A DNA stretch of 64,000 nt from Gordonia terrae. GTDB lineage: Bacteria > Actinomycetota > Actinomycetes > Mycobacteriales > Mycobacteriaceae. The position numbers and the translations under genes are program-made. Each line of letters begins with the position of its first letter. Position 1 is the stretch's first letter. Positions 29,924 to 39,017 of this stretch are shown piece after piece. The notes below the pieces were generated by a model, which had not been told where the DNA came from, did no database searches, and saw nothing but the letters and a program-made list of their open reading frames with translations. Location: contig NZ_CP016594.1 of the NCBI RefSeq assembly GCF_001698225.1, forward strand, positions 1,240,001-1,304,000, given 5' to 3'.

Positions 29924-31165
29924 TCAGGCCGCGTCGTCGAGTCGCATGGTGCGGCGGTCGTAGGCGGGTAGTGGTCGGCGCTGCGGGTCGATGGTGGCAG
30001 GCGGAACAAGCCAGGGGTGTCGGTCGAAACCCATCACGACGTCCCAGCCGTGGTGGTGGACCTGGGTGTGGCAGCGTTGGCAGAGAAGGCAGCCGTTGCC
30101 GAGGTCGGTGGGACCACCGTCGGCCCAGTGCTGGATGTGGTGGACCTGGGTATGTGATGGCGGCGCACCGCATTTGACACAGCATTGGTCGCGCACGATG
30201 ACCGCCTTGCGTAGATGTGCTGGGAACAGCCGGTGCGTGTGTCCCATCTGCAGTGGTACGCCTTCGGCGTCGAGGATGATCTCGGTGAGAGATCCGTCGC
30301 ATGACACCTGACGGGTGGTCGTTCGACTGACCGATCCGGTCCACGGCAGGGTGGCGGGATCTGCGCCGGTGGCGGGGATCGTCACCATCAGCTGCGTGCG
30401 TGGTGAGCCGACGGTGTCGATGGTGGCACCGATCGCCGCTTGGTCGAGGATGAGCTCGAACGCATCAGCTCGGCGCTGTTCGGCCGAACGCCGGTCGTCG
30501 GCGCCGTCGGGTTCGGGTCGTGGGCAGGCTCGTTCGTCGATCATGGAGAGGAACTTCTCACCGACCACCTGTGTGAGGTCGGCACGGATCTCGACGCGTC
30601 CGTCGTCGGTGGTGTGGGCGTTGACCGTGTTCAGTGATGCATCGTCGGCGGCGGGAATGCCGCTCTCGGAGGCGTTGGCGATGGTGTTGCCGATACCGCG
30701 GGCGTACCTCGCCACCTCCGCCGGTGTTGCTCCTGACAGCCCTTGACCGACCAGAGCAAGCTCGTAAAAGGCGCGATCCTCGTCGGAAAGTGCTGTCGGC
30801 GAACGCTTGTCGATCTGAGCCAGGCCGCGGATGATGGCGTCGGCGACTTCCGCGGACAGTCGTCCGTCGGCGGCATGCCGGGCCACGGCGGGTAGCTCGT
30901 GGAGAGCGTCGACGCTCCGCAAGGCACGTACAGCCACAGCGGGTGCGTAACCCATCTCGATCAGCACCCCCTTGGTGGTCCCACCGGCCTTGTGTGCCAC
31001 TCCGAGTTCTTCGAGTTGGGCTGCGTGCGTGACGATCTGGTGATCGATGGCATTGCGGAGCAGTCGCAATGTCTCGAGCGCGTCGAATGTTGCTCTGCCC
31101 GTGGGGTCGTCGGCGGGCGGGGTGGTCTCGATGAGCTGCTCGAGGAGGGTGGTGAGCTCTGGCAT
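29924..31165 (-). CDS. DUF222/HNH endonuclease protein (13E12 type), copy 1
   Basis: A 413-residue protein with the N-terminal DUF222 helical domain and a C-terminal HNH module: CVKCGAPPSHTQVHHIQHW, then LCQRCHTQVHHHGW. The two CxxC pairs and the HH pair are the Zn/metal site. Related 13E12 proteins occur in many copies in Mycobacteriales and are thought to be mobile or selfish. ATG 31165 (MPELTTLLEQ) is preferred; ATG 31186 is also in frame. A second, divergent copy lies at 59806-61572. It borders a decayed transposase, so this is an accessory island within the men region. Confidence 0.85.
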   Translation of the reverse strand: MPELTTLLEQLIETTPPADDPTGRATFDALETLRLLRNAIDHQIVTHAAQLEELGVAHKAGGTTKGVLIEMGYAPAVAVRALRSVDALHELPAVARHAADGRLSAEVADAIIRGLAQIDKRSPTALSDEDRAFYELALVGQGLSGATPAEVARYARGIGNTIANASESGIPAADDASLNTVNAHTTDDGRVEIRADLTQVVGEKFLSMIDERACPRPEPDGADDRRSAEQRRADAFELILDQAAIGATIDTVGSPRTQLMVTIPATGADPATLPWTGSVSRTTTRQVSCDGSLTEIILDAEGVPLQMGHTHRLFPAHLRKAVIVRDQCCVKCGAPPSHTQVHHIQHWADGGPTDLGNGCLLCQRCHTQVHHHGWDVVMGFDRHPWLVPPATIDPQRRPLPAYDRRTMRLDDAA

Positions 31166-31299
31166 GACTCCAAGGTACCGGAACATTCATTCGATGACGA
31201 GGTGTTTCCACAGCCTGATCATCGCGAAATGTGTTGCTGTTGAGTCGTATTCAGGAACTCTAGACGCGTCTGGCAACAACAGTGAACAGAAGTCACGCC

Positions 31300-32210
31300 C
31301 GTTTCAGATGCGGCCGCTCGCACGCCCCTGGGCTCGTTCGCAGGCAAAGGGTTCGGTTCTGGTGGAGCGGTCTCGGTACGTGCTGTCGGTGGCGGCTGGT
31401 AAGGGGCACGTCGGAGGCGGTGCGGAGCTGGCGGTACCGAGGATGTCGGGAGGTGTGATCCGTGTGTCGCGCAAGGGTTAAAGGACTTCATTGCGAGTGC
31501 GTGTCCGCCGGTCGAAACCTATCGATTGCGCCGAGGTATCGTCGCGGTTGTGGAGCCGCCGTCAGTCAGGTTGCGGTGACGCACTGGACCACACGGTTGC
31601 GCGCGGCCCAAGTCGGTGACGGTGATGCCACCGTGGCGGCGGCAAACGTTCACGTTCTCCGCTGATCCCGAGTTGGGGAGTAGCCAAGTCCAAGCTGAGC
31701 CGGGCGCCACCGATCTTGCCGATGCGACGGGGGGGTAGCGGCAGAGGCGACTCGCGACCGCAAGCGAAACGGCACCACGATGCTGTTCGCGGCACTGGAG
31801 GTAGCCAAGGGCGTCGTGGCTGATCGATGCTACAAGCCGTCACGGCTGCGCCGATCTCCTCGACGTCATAAAACGGTTGCAAGGGCACATCCGCGCAAGA
31901 TGGCATCGTGTGCGACGTCCGAAGGCATCCACGCCCACGCCAAGACCTCACCGACTTGAGGCGCGCGACACGAAGCACAGTCGCGTGGTGAGTCGAGCAT
32001 CTGGGCGGTCACAACACCCGATGGATGCGCCGGCACCAGCGCACGTGGGTCTCGGTGAACCATTGACAGACAACGTATTTCACCCGGACCCGACCCCGGA
32101 TGCCTGGCCGACGGGGTCCAATCGAGGGTTTGCCCGCCGATGCCCGATGAATCCGGTCAAGGCGGTCGACGCAACTATCGACGTACCCCGCCGGCCGCGT
32201 TCCGCGGCGA
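31300..32210 (+). pseudogene. Decayed IS630-family transposase
   Basis: No single frame is open, but pieces in three frames align in order with IS630-type transposases. These are an N-terminal WARSQAKGSVLVERSRYVLS (HTH region), then HWTTRLRAA (cf. HWSTR) and PPWRRQTFTFSADPEL. Next come RAPPILPMR (cf. RTAPILPMR) and KRNGTTMLFAALEVAKGVV (cf. RHGTTTLFAAL), then ADLLDVIKRLQ and FHPDPTPDAW (cf. HFTPT.ASW). There is an apparent deletion between the third and fourth blocks and several frameshifts. Terminal inverted repeats are not evident. The extent is near full length, so this is an old insertion. Boundaries are approximate. Confidence 0.78.
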
Positions 32211-32274
32211 ACTCGCGGCCTGCAGCCGGCGGACGCTCGGGCACCCGCCTCGGTAGTAGTTCAGTAGTGGTGGC

Positions 32275-33267
32275 TCAGTAGTAGTACGGGTAGTCGTCCC
32301 AGCGCGGGTCGCGCTTCTCGAGGAAGGCGTCGCGGCCCTCGACCGCCTCGTCGGTCATGTAGGCCAGGCGGGTCGCCTCGCCGGCGAACACCTGCTGGCC
32401 CATGAGGCCGTCGTCGGTGAGGTTGAACGCGAACTTCAGCATGCGCTGGGCCGTCGGGGATTTGCTGTTGATCCGACGCGCCCACTCGATGGCGGTGGTC
32501 TCCAGGTCGGCGTGCGGGGCGACGCGGTTGACCGCACCCATCCGGTGCATGGTCTCGGCGTCGTAGGCCTCCCCGAGGAAGAAGATCTCGCGCGCGAACT
32601 TCTGCCCGACCTGCTTGGCGAGGTAGGCGCTGCCGTACCCGGCGTCGAAGGAGCCCACATCGGCGTCGGTCTGCTTGAACCGGGCGTGTTCGGCGGACGC
32701 GAGGGTCAGGTCGCACACGACGTGCAGGGAGTGCCCACCGCCGGCGGCCCAGCCGTTGACGACGGCGATGACGACCTTGGGCATGGTGCGGATGAGTCGC
32801 TGGACCTCGAGGATGTGCAGCCGCCCACCCTCGGCCTTCACCCGCGCCGCGTCGACGGTGTCGGCGCCGGCCGCTGCGACGTCGTCGTCGTGCGAGGTGG
32901 CGTACTGGTAGCCCGAACGTCCGCGGATGCGCTGGTCGCCGCCGCTGCAGAACGCCCACCCGCCGTCCCTGGGGCTCGGGCCGTTCCCGGTCAGCAGGAT
33001 GGTGCCGACATCGGGAGTCCGGCGCGCATGGTCGAGGACGCGATACAGCTCGTCGACGGTGTGCGGTCGGAATGCGTTGCGGACCTCGGGGCGGTCGAAC
33101 GCGACGCGCACGATGCCGTGCTCGCGCCCCTCGCCGACATGGCGGTGATACGTGATGTCGGTCAGGTCGTCGAAGCCGGGCACCGCGGCCCACGACGCCG
33201 GGTCGAAGGGCTGGCCTGCGGAGTCCTGGGTGCCTGGCGTCCCCGTGGTTTCTGGCGTGGCAGTCAT
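32275..33267 (-). CDS. menB: 1,4-dihydroxy-2-naphthoyl-CoA synthase
   Basis: MenB closes the second ring of menaquinone from o-succinylbenzoyl-CoA. The 330-residue crotonase has the oxyanion-hole segment WAFCSGGDQRIRGRSGYQYA (about residue 90), VNGWAAGGGHSLHVVCDLTL and DADVGSFDAGYGSAYLAKQ, all characteristic of MenB. The C-terminus WDDYPYYY is the expected family ending. The N-terminal 25 residues are low complexity, and a later start is possible. It corresponds to Rv0548c. Here it is separated from menE by the NRPS island, the HNH gene and the transposase remnant. Confidence 0.95.
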   Translation of the reverse strand: MTATPETTGTPGTQDSAGQPFDPASWAAVPGFDDLTDITYHRHVGEGREHGIVRVAFDRPEVRNAFRPHTVDELYRVLDHARRTPDVGTILLTGNGPSPRDGGWAFCSGGDQRIRGRSGYQYATSHDDDVAAAGADTVDAARVKAEGGRLHILEVQRLIRTMPKVVIAVVNGWAAGGGHSLHVVCDLTLASAEHARFKQTDADVGSFDAGYGSAYLAKQVGQKFAREIFFLGEAYDAETMHRMGAVNRVAPHADLETTAIEWARRINSKSPTAQRMLKFAFNLTDDGLMGQQVFAGEATRLAYMTDEAVEGRDAFLEKRDPRWDDYPYYY

Positions 33268-33446
33268 GGAATCAGCCTATCGACGCCACGTCCGCGGAGT
33301 TCCCCGCGGCCGGCGCCGCGCGGATTGGTATGGAGAGGTCACGAAGTCGACACAACTCCGACGCGGATTGCATTCAAGTACTGGACTGTGGTCGGCCTTC
33401 GCCCCAACATCACCGAAATCTCAGTTTCGGGTGCTTAGCTGTTCGT

Positions 33447-33674
33447 ATGGCTGTATGGGGGTGGATTCTGATCGTCGGGGGCGCGTGGTGTGTGCTGGCC
33501 GCGGCGGTCGCGGTGATCGTCGGGAGGGCGGTCCGAATCCGAGACGAGAAGGAGCGCGGACCGCGCGGGGTTCCGGACTACATCCCGGAGTCCACGCGAC
33601 GGCTGGCCCGCGGAGGGGTCTGCGTGGATCTGGCCGACCGCCGACGAACCGGGCGGAAGACCGACACCGGCTAG
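33447..33674 (+). CDS. Small single-TM membrane protein
   Basis: A 75-residue frame starting MAVWGWILIVGGAWCVLAAA with one transmembrane helix (about 3-27). A charged, Arg-rich tail (VRIRDEKERGPRG, DLADRRRTGRK) follows. Function is unknown. The ATG at 33447 starts exactly at the hydrophobic segment, and the lysine/arginine tail would be cytoplasmic. It sits 34 bp upstream of the thioesterase. Homology cannot be judged by eye, so it is a moderate-confidence gene. Confidence 0.55.
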   Translation: MAVWGWILIVGGAWCVLAAAVAVIVGRAVRIRDEKERGPRGVPDYIPESTRRLARGGVCVDLADRRRTGRKTDTG

Positions 33675-33708
33675 GCTCCGGCGTCGCTGCCTCTTATACG
33701 GTTGATCG

Positions 33709-34359
33709 GTGAGTGAAGCGAACGACCGCGCCGTCGAGGCCGTCGAAGAGGACCCGCACGAAGGTGGTTTCCGGGCGCACACGGCCGTCACCACCGAGCG
33801 CGGCGGCCCACGCTACGGAGAGTTCAGCGAGCAGGTTCGTCTGCTCATGGACAATGCTCGGTACGCCTGCCCCGACGACGCGCTCGTGGACGAACTCATC
33901 GACCACCTCACAGCCGTCAACGAGAAGCTGGCGAAGGTCCGGATCGACGAATGGCATTCACCGGCCGGGACCCGCATCGACCTGCCGTCGCGGGGCAACA
34001 TCACCCTGCCGCCGTACGAGGTCAAGGAACTGACCGAGACCGGGGTCATCGCCGAGCTGACGTTCCGCGATTTCCACCTCGGCGGGAACAACGCCGCACA
34101 CGGCGGGCACGTGGCGGTCGCATTCGACGACGTCGGCGGCTTCGCGTCGGCGGTAGCGATCCAGGCCGTCAGCCGGACCGCCTACCTGAACGTGCAATAC
34201 CGGTCCATCACGCCACTGAACACGCCGCTGCGTATCCACGCCTGGGCCGACCGCATCGAGGGCCGCAAGGTGTTCATCAAGGGCTCCCTCCACGATGGTG
34301 ACCGCCTCTGCGCCGAGATGGACGCGCTGTTCATCAAGCTCAACCCCGGGCAGGCCTAG
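33709..34359 (+). CDS. PaaI-like hotdog-fold thioesterase
   Basis: A 216-residue protein whose C-terminal 120 residues form a hotdog thioesterase: FRDFHLGGNNAAHGGHVAVAFDDVGG (described by position, about 122-147), then TAYLNVQYRSITPLNTPLR. The Asn/His/Gly-Gly segment is the PaaI-type active-site helix. It should hydrolyse an acyl-CoA; the substrate is unknown. GTG 33709 is supported by a TATACG box ending 8 nt before it (leaderless pattern). It faces the Rv1355c-like gene with a 1-bp gap. Confidence 0.8.
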   Translation: MSEANDRAVEAVEEDPHEGGFRAHTAVTTERGGPRYGEFSEQVRLLMDNARYACPDDALVDELIDHLTAVNEKLAKVRIDEWHSPAGTRIDLPSRGNITLPPYEVKELTETGVIAELTFRDFHLGGNNAAHGGHVAVAFDDVGGFASAVAIQAVSRTAYLNVQYRSITPLNTPLRIHAWADRIEGRKVFIKGSLHDGDRLCAEMDALFIKLNPGQA

Positions 34360-34360
34360 C

Positions 34361-36490
34361 TCACCCGCGCACGGGCAGCCGCCGGCTGACCTCCACGGGC
34401 GAGTCCGCGCGCGAGAGCCGCAGCACGATGGTCGGCGCCTCGTCGGCGGCGAGCGGCCACGTCTCGAGCATCTCGCGACGCAGGGCGGCCAGTTCGTCGC
34501 CGTGATTGCTCGACAGCGCGCGGGCGGTCTCGTCGTCGTCGGCATAGAGGAATGTCGGCGTCATGGGATGGACCGCATAGCCGAGCCGCTCGGCGGCCAC
34601 CCACAACTGTTCCGCGACGATCCCCCCGCGAAGATAGTCCACCGCTGCCGTGCCCCGCTGCACCAGCACGAGGACCGCGGAGGACGACGCGACCCGTGAG
34701 CCGGCGTCGGCGCCGAGCGCGGTGCCGCCACCCCATTCGTCGAGCAGGGCCATCACGTCGGCGCGGCGCAGCACGTCGAGCATGCCCGCCATCGCCGGTG
34801 GCAGGTCCAGCGAGGCGACGTCGATGCCCTCGGCGGCAGTCGGGTCGGTGGTGAGCTCCAGGAACATCTCGCGGTGCAGTTCGGGCGTCAGGAACCGGGC
34901 GCGGTCCGACCGGGAGATGATCGAGGCGTAGCGGTCGATGTCCCTGCGGTCGGTGAGGGCGATCAGGCGCGTGCGGTCACTCGAGGCGGCGTCGTGCAGC
35001 CGACTGCGGTCCGCCGCCGACAGCGGTGACCCGTCCCCGACGCCGCGTCGGGTGCCGCGGGCGAGCAGCGCGCTCAGTTCCGCCTCCGCGTCCGGCGACC
35101 GTGAGCCGGTGTCGAGGCCCTTCAACCGTGCCCGACCGGCCAGCGTGCCTGCGTCGTCGGTGATCTCGATGTCGTCGAGCACCCCGCGTGCCGTCGCCGC
35201 GACGCGGGCGTTGTACAGCGCCGCACCGACCGCCACCGCCGATGCCCGGTGCTCGACATCGAGGGTGGAGGTACGCGCGCGGTCTAGGGTGATGGTGACG
35301 GTGTCGTCGTCGGAGGTGATCTCCCACGGCTGCTGGTTGCCCGCGGACGGCGCGCGCCTCGCGGCGTGCACGACGAGTTCGCGGTCGCCCATCGCCTCGA
35401 CACGCGAGTCCTCATACGGCGGTGCGAGCGGTTCGATGCTGTGCGCCGCCTGCGGACCGTCGTCGGCGACGGCTGTGTCGATCGGGTCCTCGAGACCGTC
35501 GAGCCAGGAGTCACGATCGAAGCGGACGCGTCCCGAACGCAGCGACTTGCCCTGGACGAGGCGGCGAACCGCCGCCGCCACCGTCGCACCGCCCAGCAGG
35601 ACATCGCCGCCGAGTTGCGGCCAGGCGGTCACCGTGTGGCCCAGTTCGATGGCCGACGCCGCCATCGGCGCGGTCACCTTCGTCGGCTCGAGCACCCGGA
35701 CGGCCAGCGGGGTGAGGGCCGCCCGGTCGAGGCCGACGAGATCCTCGATCTGCAGATCGCCCGCCAGACCGTGGAAAAGCGGCCGCTCCGGTTCGAGGTC
35801 GAACCTCTCGACATCGAGTGTTCCGCCGTCGCTGGTTTCCATCAGGACCGGAATTCCGCGCGACCGACACTTCTCGCGGACGAGGACCTTCACATCGAAC
35901 GAATCGCATTCTTCGACGACAATATCCAGCCCGTCGAGGAATTGATCGATGTTCTCGGTTGTTATTCCCCCCGAGTACACGACGGTGGTGAGATATGGAT
36001 CGATCTCGGAAATGCGCCGCGCGGCGACCACGGCCTTGTTGTCGTGAATATCCATGAGCGTCGCCGGAATTCGATTCATATTGGTCAGTTCGAGTTCGTC
36101 GAAATCGGCGAGACGCATTTCGCCCGCGAGCCCTTCGAGTGCCAGTGTGAGCGATATCGCATGTCCCACACTCAATCCGACGACACCGATGCGGAGCTCG
36201 CCGGCGGCGGCCTGCTGAGCCGCGGTCAGCTTGTGCCGGTTGCGGTCGAGTCGGAGGCGCCGGAACGTGCGCGGACCGGGGATCTTGACGAGAGCGTTGC
36301 GCCAGGGGAAGTGCGCGAAACGCGGGCTCTCGTCCCGCAGCGCCGGCTCCGCGGGCGGGAGGAGTTCGTCGAGCGCGCGGCTCGTGCGCCCGGTGATGTC
36401 GGACACGATCAGGGCGGGTTCCGCGGTCAACTCGACGGGTAGTTCGTCCGGCGAGTAGAGGGTGGCGGCAGTGTCCGGCGGCGTGTTCAT
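34361..36490 (-). CDS. Rv1355c-family protein: ThiF/E1-like + nitroreductase-like
   Basis: About 709 residues in two parts. The N-terminal half (about 90-330) is a ThiF/MoeB-like Rossmann fold: RIGVVGLSVGHAISL, ADFDELELTNMNR, and DIVVEECDSFDVK. The glycine loop is degenerate and no CxxC zinc pairs are seen, so adenylation is uncertain. The C-terminal half has nitroreductase-like APSAGNQQPWEI and a later AEQLWVAAERLGY segment. Rv1355c (annotated MoeY) has the same layout and lies beside c-di-GMP genes, as here. ATG 36490 is preferred over ATG 36526. The substrate is unknown; an NAD/flavin-linked modification is possible. Confidence 0.8.
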   Translation of the reverse strand: MNTPPDTAATLYSPDELPVELTAEPALIVSDITGRTSRALDELLPPAEPALRDESPRFAHFPWRNALVKIPGPRTFRRLRLDRNRHKLTAAQQAAAGELRIGVVGLSVGHAISLTLALEGLAGEMRLADFDELELTNMNRIPATLMDIHDNKAVVAARRISEIDPYLTTVVYSGGITTENIDQFLDGLDIVVEECDSFDVKVLVREKCRSRGIPVLMETSDGGTLDVERFDLEPERPLFHGLAGDLQIEDLVGLDRAALTPLAVRVLEPTKVTAPMAASAIELGHTVTAWPQLGGDVLLGGATVAAAVRRLVQGKSLRSGRVRFDRDSWLDGLEDPIDTAVADDGPQAAHSIEPLAPPYEDSRVEAMGDRELVVHAARRAPSAGNQQPWEITSDDDTVTITLDRARTSTLDVEHRASAVAVGAALYNARVAATARGVLDDIEITDDAGTLAGRARLKGLDTGSRSPDAEAELSALLARGTRRGVGDGSPLSAADRSRLHDAASSDRTRLIALTDRRDIDRYASIISRSDRARFLTPELHREMFLELTTDPTAAEGIDVASLDLPPAMAGMLDVLRRADVMALLDEWGGGTALGADAGSRVASSSAVLVLVQRGTAAVDYLRGGIVAEQLWVAAERLGYAVHPMTPTFLYADDDETARALSSNHGDELAALRREMLETWPLAADEAPTIVLRLSRADSPVEVSRRLPVRG

Positions 36491-36660
36491 ACGCCCATCG
36501 TGTCGCACGGGATTGCACGACGCCAACCGTCAATGCGGCGGTTCGGGGAAAAGAAGTGTGCTTGTCGGAGTGCATAAATGCGCCCCTGTGGCAGCATTAC
36601 ACGCGGGGTCGGGGGAGATCTCGTCTCTAAATTTCCTAATTACCGGAAGGCAATACTGCG

Positions 36661-37419
36661 ATGAAAAAGATGTCAGCCACCAATGATCAGGTTCGTACCG
36701 GCATGCTGCGAGCGGTCGCGCCCGAAACCGGGACGGAGTACTCGGTGGTCGTGGCGAGCCCGCGGTCCGAACCCGAACTCTGGCACGAGTACCTGTCCGG
36801 CGCGGACGTGTCCTACCACCGCCACGGGTGCGCGGCCGCGCTCGAGTACGACGAGGTCGCCGGTGGCGACGGCACGGCGATGTTCTTCGCGGTGCTCGAC
36901 GCCGAGGGCAAGGTCGTCGGCGGCCTGCGGGTCCAGCCCCGTTTCGATGCGGCCGCGCAGTCCCATGCGCTGGTCGAATGGGCCGGCCAGCCTGGTCAGG
37001 TGCAGCTCGTCAACGCCATCGAAGAGCGTTTGCACGGCGGCATCGTCGAGGTCAAGACGGCCTGGGTCGACGAGCGTTCGCCGATCGCCGGCTCGGTTGC
37101 GGGGCAGCTGTCGCGGCTGGGACTGGTCATCATGGAGCTGTCCGGGGTCGACGCCATGATGGCGACCGCGGCCGACCACGTACTGCGCCGCTGGCAGTCC
37201 GGCGGCGGACGCGTCGACGAGTCGGTGCCGGCGACGCCGTTTCCGGACGACCGCTACCGCACCCGGCTCATGTGGTGGGATCGTGCCCGGCTGAGCGGCC
37301 TCACCAGTCCGGAGACCTGGCGTCGCATGCGGCGGGAGGCCGACGCGCTCCAGGCGGTGACGACTCAACGCCCGCTGGTGCGGCTGTCGATGTCGACGAA
37401 GTCGGCCGGCCGGCGGTAG
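36661..37419 (+). CDS. Acyltransferase-like protein (GNAT/autoinducer-synthase fold, tentative)
   Basis: A 252-residue protein with a GNAT- or FeeM/LuxI-like core: FFAVLDAEGKVVGGLRVQPRF (about 80-100) and a following ELSGVDAMMATAADHVLRRW helix. The pattern of a strand, then V.GG.R, fits an acyl-CoA or acyl-ACP acyltransferase, but no catalytic residue is certain. It is divergent from the Rv1355c-like gene across 170 bp and converges on the GGDEF gene, overlapping it by 55 bp at the 3' ends. The neighbourhood suggests a link to c-di-GMP signalling. Confidence 0.5.
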   Translation: MKKMSATNDQVRTGMLRAVAPETGTEYSVVVASPRSEPELWHEYLSGADVSYHRHGCAAALEYDEVAGGDGTAMFFAVLDAEGKVVGGLRVQPRFDAAAQSHALVEWAGQPGQVQLVNAIEERLHGGIVEVKTAWVDERSPIAGSVAGQLSRLGLVIMELSGVDAMMATAADHVLRRWQSGGGRVDESVPATPFPDDRYRTRLMWWDRARLSGLTSPETWRRMRREADALQAVTTQRPLVRLSMSTKSAGRR

Positions 37420-38573
37420 AACACCTCGTACAGGCTCGCCGACGGCGGTGACACCGTCCGTTCCGCGTCGGCGGCATGCGCGCTCGGTGCCCCGTCGTTC
37501 CAGATCACCTCGTCGATGGACTTGATCACGGTGGTGTCGCGACCGTTCTCCTTCGCCTGATATACGCAGTCGTCGGCCTGTCCGAGGAGATTGCCGATCA
37601 CGTCGTCGGTGGAGAAGGCGGTCTCGAAGTGACCGGAGACCAGGTGGTCGCCCGCGACGCGCAGCGGCGCGCAGACACCGCCGACGCTGATGGTCACCGG
37701 TGCGGCGGCGGCCACCGCAGCCCGTAGGCGTTCGGCGCTGAGCCACAGCTCGTCCGCATCGTGGACGACGTGGAACATGAGGAACTCCTCGCCGCCGTAG
37801 CGACACACCTCCGAACCGACGGGGGCGTGTTCCCGGATCGCGGCCGATGCTGCCAGCAACACCCCGTCACCGGCGAGATGGCCGTACTGGTCGTTGATCC
37901 GCTTGAAGTGGTCGACGTCGAGCAGCAGGATGCCGATCCAGCCCGTGGACGAGCGTGCGGCCGAGAGCAGTTGCGACGCACGGATCAGGAATCCTCGGCG
38001 ATTGAGCAGGCCCGTCAGCGGATCGATCCCGACGAGGCGGGTCTGCTGGTCCAGCACGGCTTCCATCGACTTCCGCAAGGCGACCACGAGGAAGACCGGC
38101 ACCACGATCAGGCCGAGCATCGCGCCGAAGCTGATCAGGTATTCCGGAACGGACGACGTGGTCACGCCCAGGACCACCGACGCGCACACCACCGCGAGCG
38201 CCAGATGGGACAAGATGAGCCGGGTCGTGGCGGAGATCGCGCCGATCGCGGGGATGACCGCGACGATCGCCAGGACAAGGGTCGAAGAACGTGGCGAGGC
38301 GAGGATCATCGAGGTGCCGCAGATCCCGACGATGCCCAGGCCGCCGAGGAACGCGAACTCGAGATCGGTCAGCCGGGCGCGAATCGCCGTCACCGCGAAG
38401 ACAACCGCGATGAACGACCAGATGGTGAGCAGGATCGGCATCCCGCCCGGGTAGAGGGTCTCGGGCGCGAGCACGCTGATGACCGGGAGTGGGATGACAC
38501 CGCCGGTGCTGATCAGCGTCGCCATCGACCGGGCGTCGTAGCGACGAAGCACCCTCCTGATCAACGCCATCAA
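37365..38573 (-). CDS. Membrane-bound GGDEF diguanylate cyclase
   Basis: A 402-residue protein. Six hydrophobic segments lie at about 15-170, then a GGDEF domain (about 190-345). The catalytic signature is RYGGEEFL (about residue 259). DVDHFKRIND gives the metal/substrate site and DPLTGLLNRRGF the domain start. The RxxD inhibitory I-site expected five residues before GGEEF is replaced by PVGS, so product inhibition is likely missing. It should make c-di-GMP from two GTP. It is divergent from the EAL gene across 444 bp. Confidence 0.9.
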   Translation of the reverse strand: MMALIRRVLRRYDARSMATLISTGGVIPLPVISVLAPETLYPGGMPILLTIWSFIAVVFAVTAIRARLTDLEFAFLGGLGIVGICGTSMILASPRSSTLVLAIVAVIPAIGAISATTRLILSHLALAVVCASVVLGVTTSSVPEYLISFGAMLGLIVVPVFLVVALRKSMEAVLDQQTRLVGIDPLTGLLNRRGFLIRASQLLSAARSSTGWIGILLLDVDHFKRINDQYGHLAGDGVLLAASAAIREHAPVGSEVCRYGGEEFLMFHVVHDADELWLSAERLRAAVAAAAPVTISVGGVCAPLRVAGDHLVSGHFETAFSTDDVIGNLLGQADDCVYQAKENGRDTTVIKSIDEVIWNDGAPSAHAADAERTVSPPSASLYEVFYRRPADFVDIDSRTSGR

Positions 38574-39017
38574 CCACGACCGCTTTCCGTCGGCGGCTGT
38601 GGTGTCAACCGCTTGTTCGCCGAACTTCGCTTAAATGCAACTGAGAATCCCTTGGCGAAAATCGCACCGCGGTGTCCTATGCATAGGCAATGAAAGTACC
38701 TTACCAGCAGTTTTGAAGCTTCTCCGGGAATCGTTAGCAGAGTTGTCGAAATGAGTCGCGAATCGGCGCTGGGGTCGGCCTCGGCTTTCTTGAACTTCTC
38801 ATTACAAAGCAATGTGTCAACCCTTGTCGGACCCGACGGGCCACTTTTGTCACCGGATTCGGCGACCGGCGCCGGCGAGGAATGTGAGAACGGTCATATC
38901 GGTCGGATGGGCCGCACATCGGTACCGGGTCGTCTTCTTCCCGGGAGCGGGCCGGCTGAGTAGTATCTCCGCGGTAGAGAACTGCGGCGCCCCGGCGCCG
39001 CCCGGGGGGATCGGACG
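38574..39017. other. 444-bp divergent intergenic region between GGDEF and EAL genes
   Basis: No gene is seen. It is less GC-rich than the surroundings over 38620-38830. It holds a perfect 12-bp palindrome, CCTATGCATAGG (38677-38688). Promoters for both c-di-GMP genes are expected here; no single pair stands out. A ribosome-binding run GGGGGGA precedes the EAL GTG at 39018. Confidence 0.45.
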
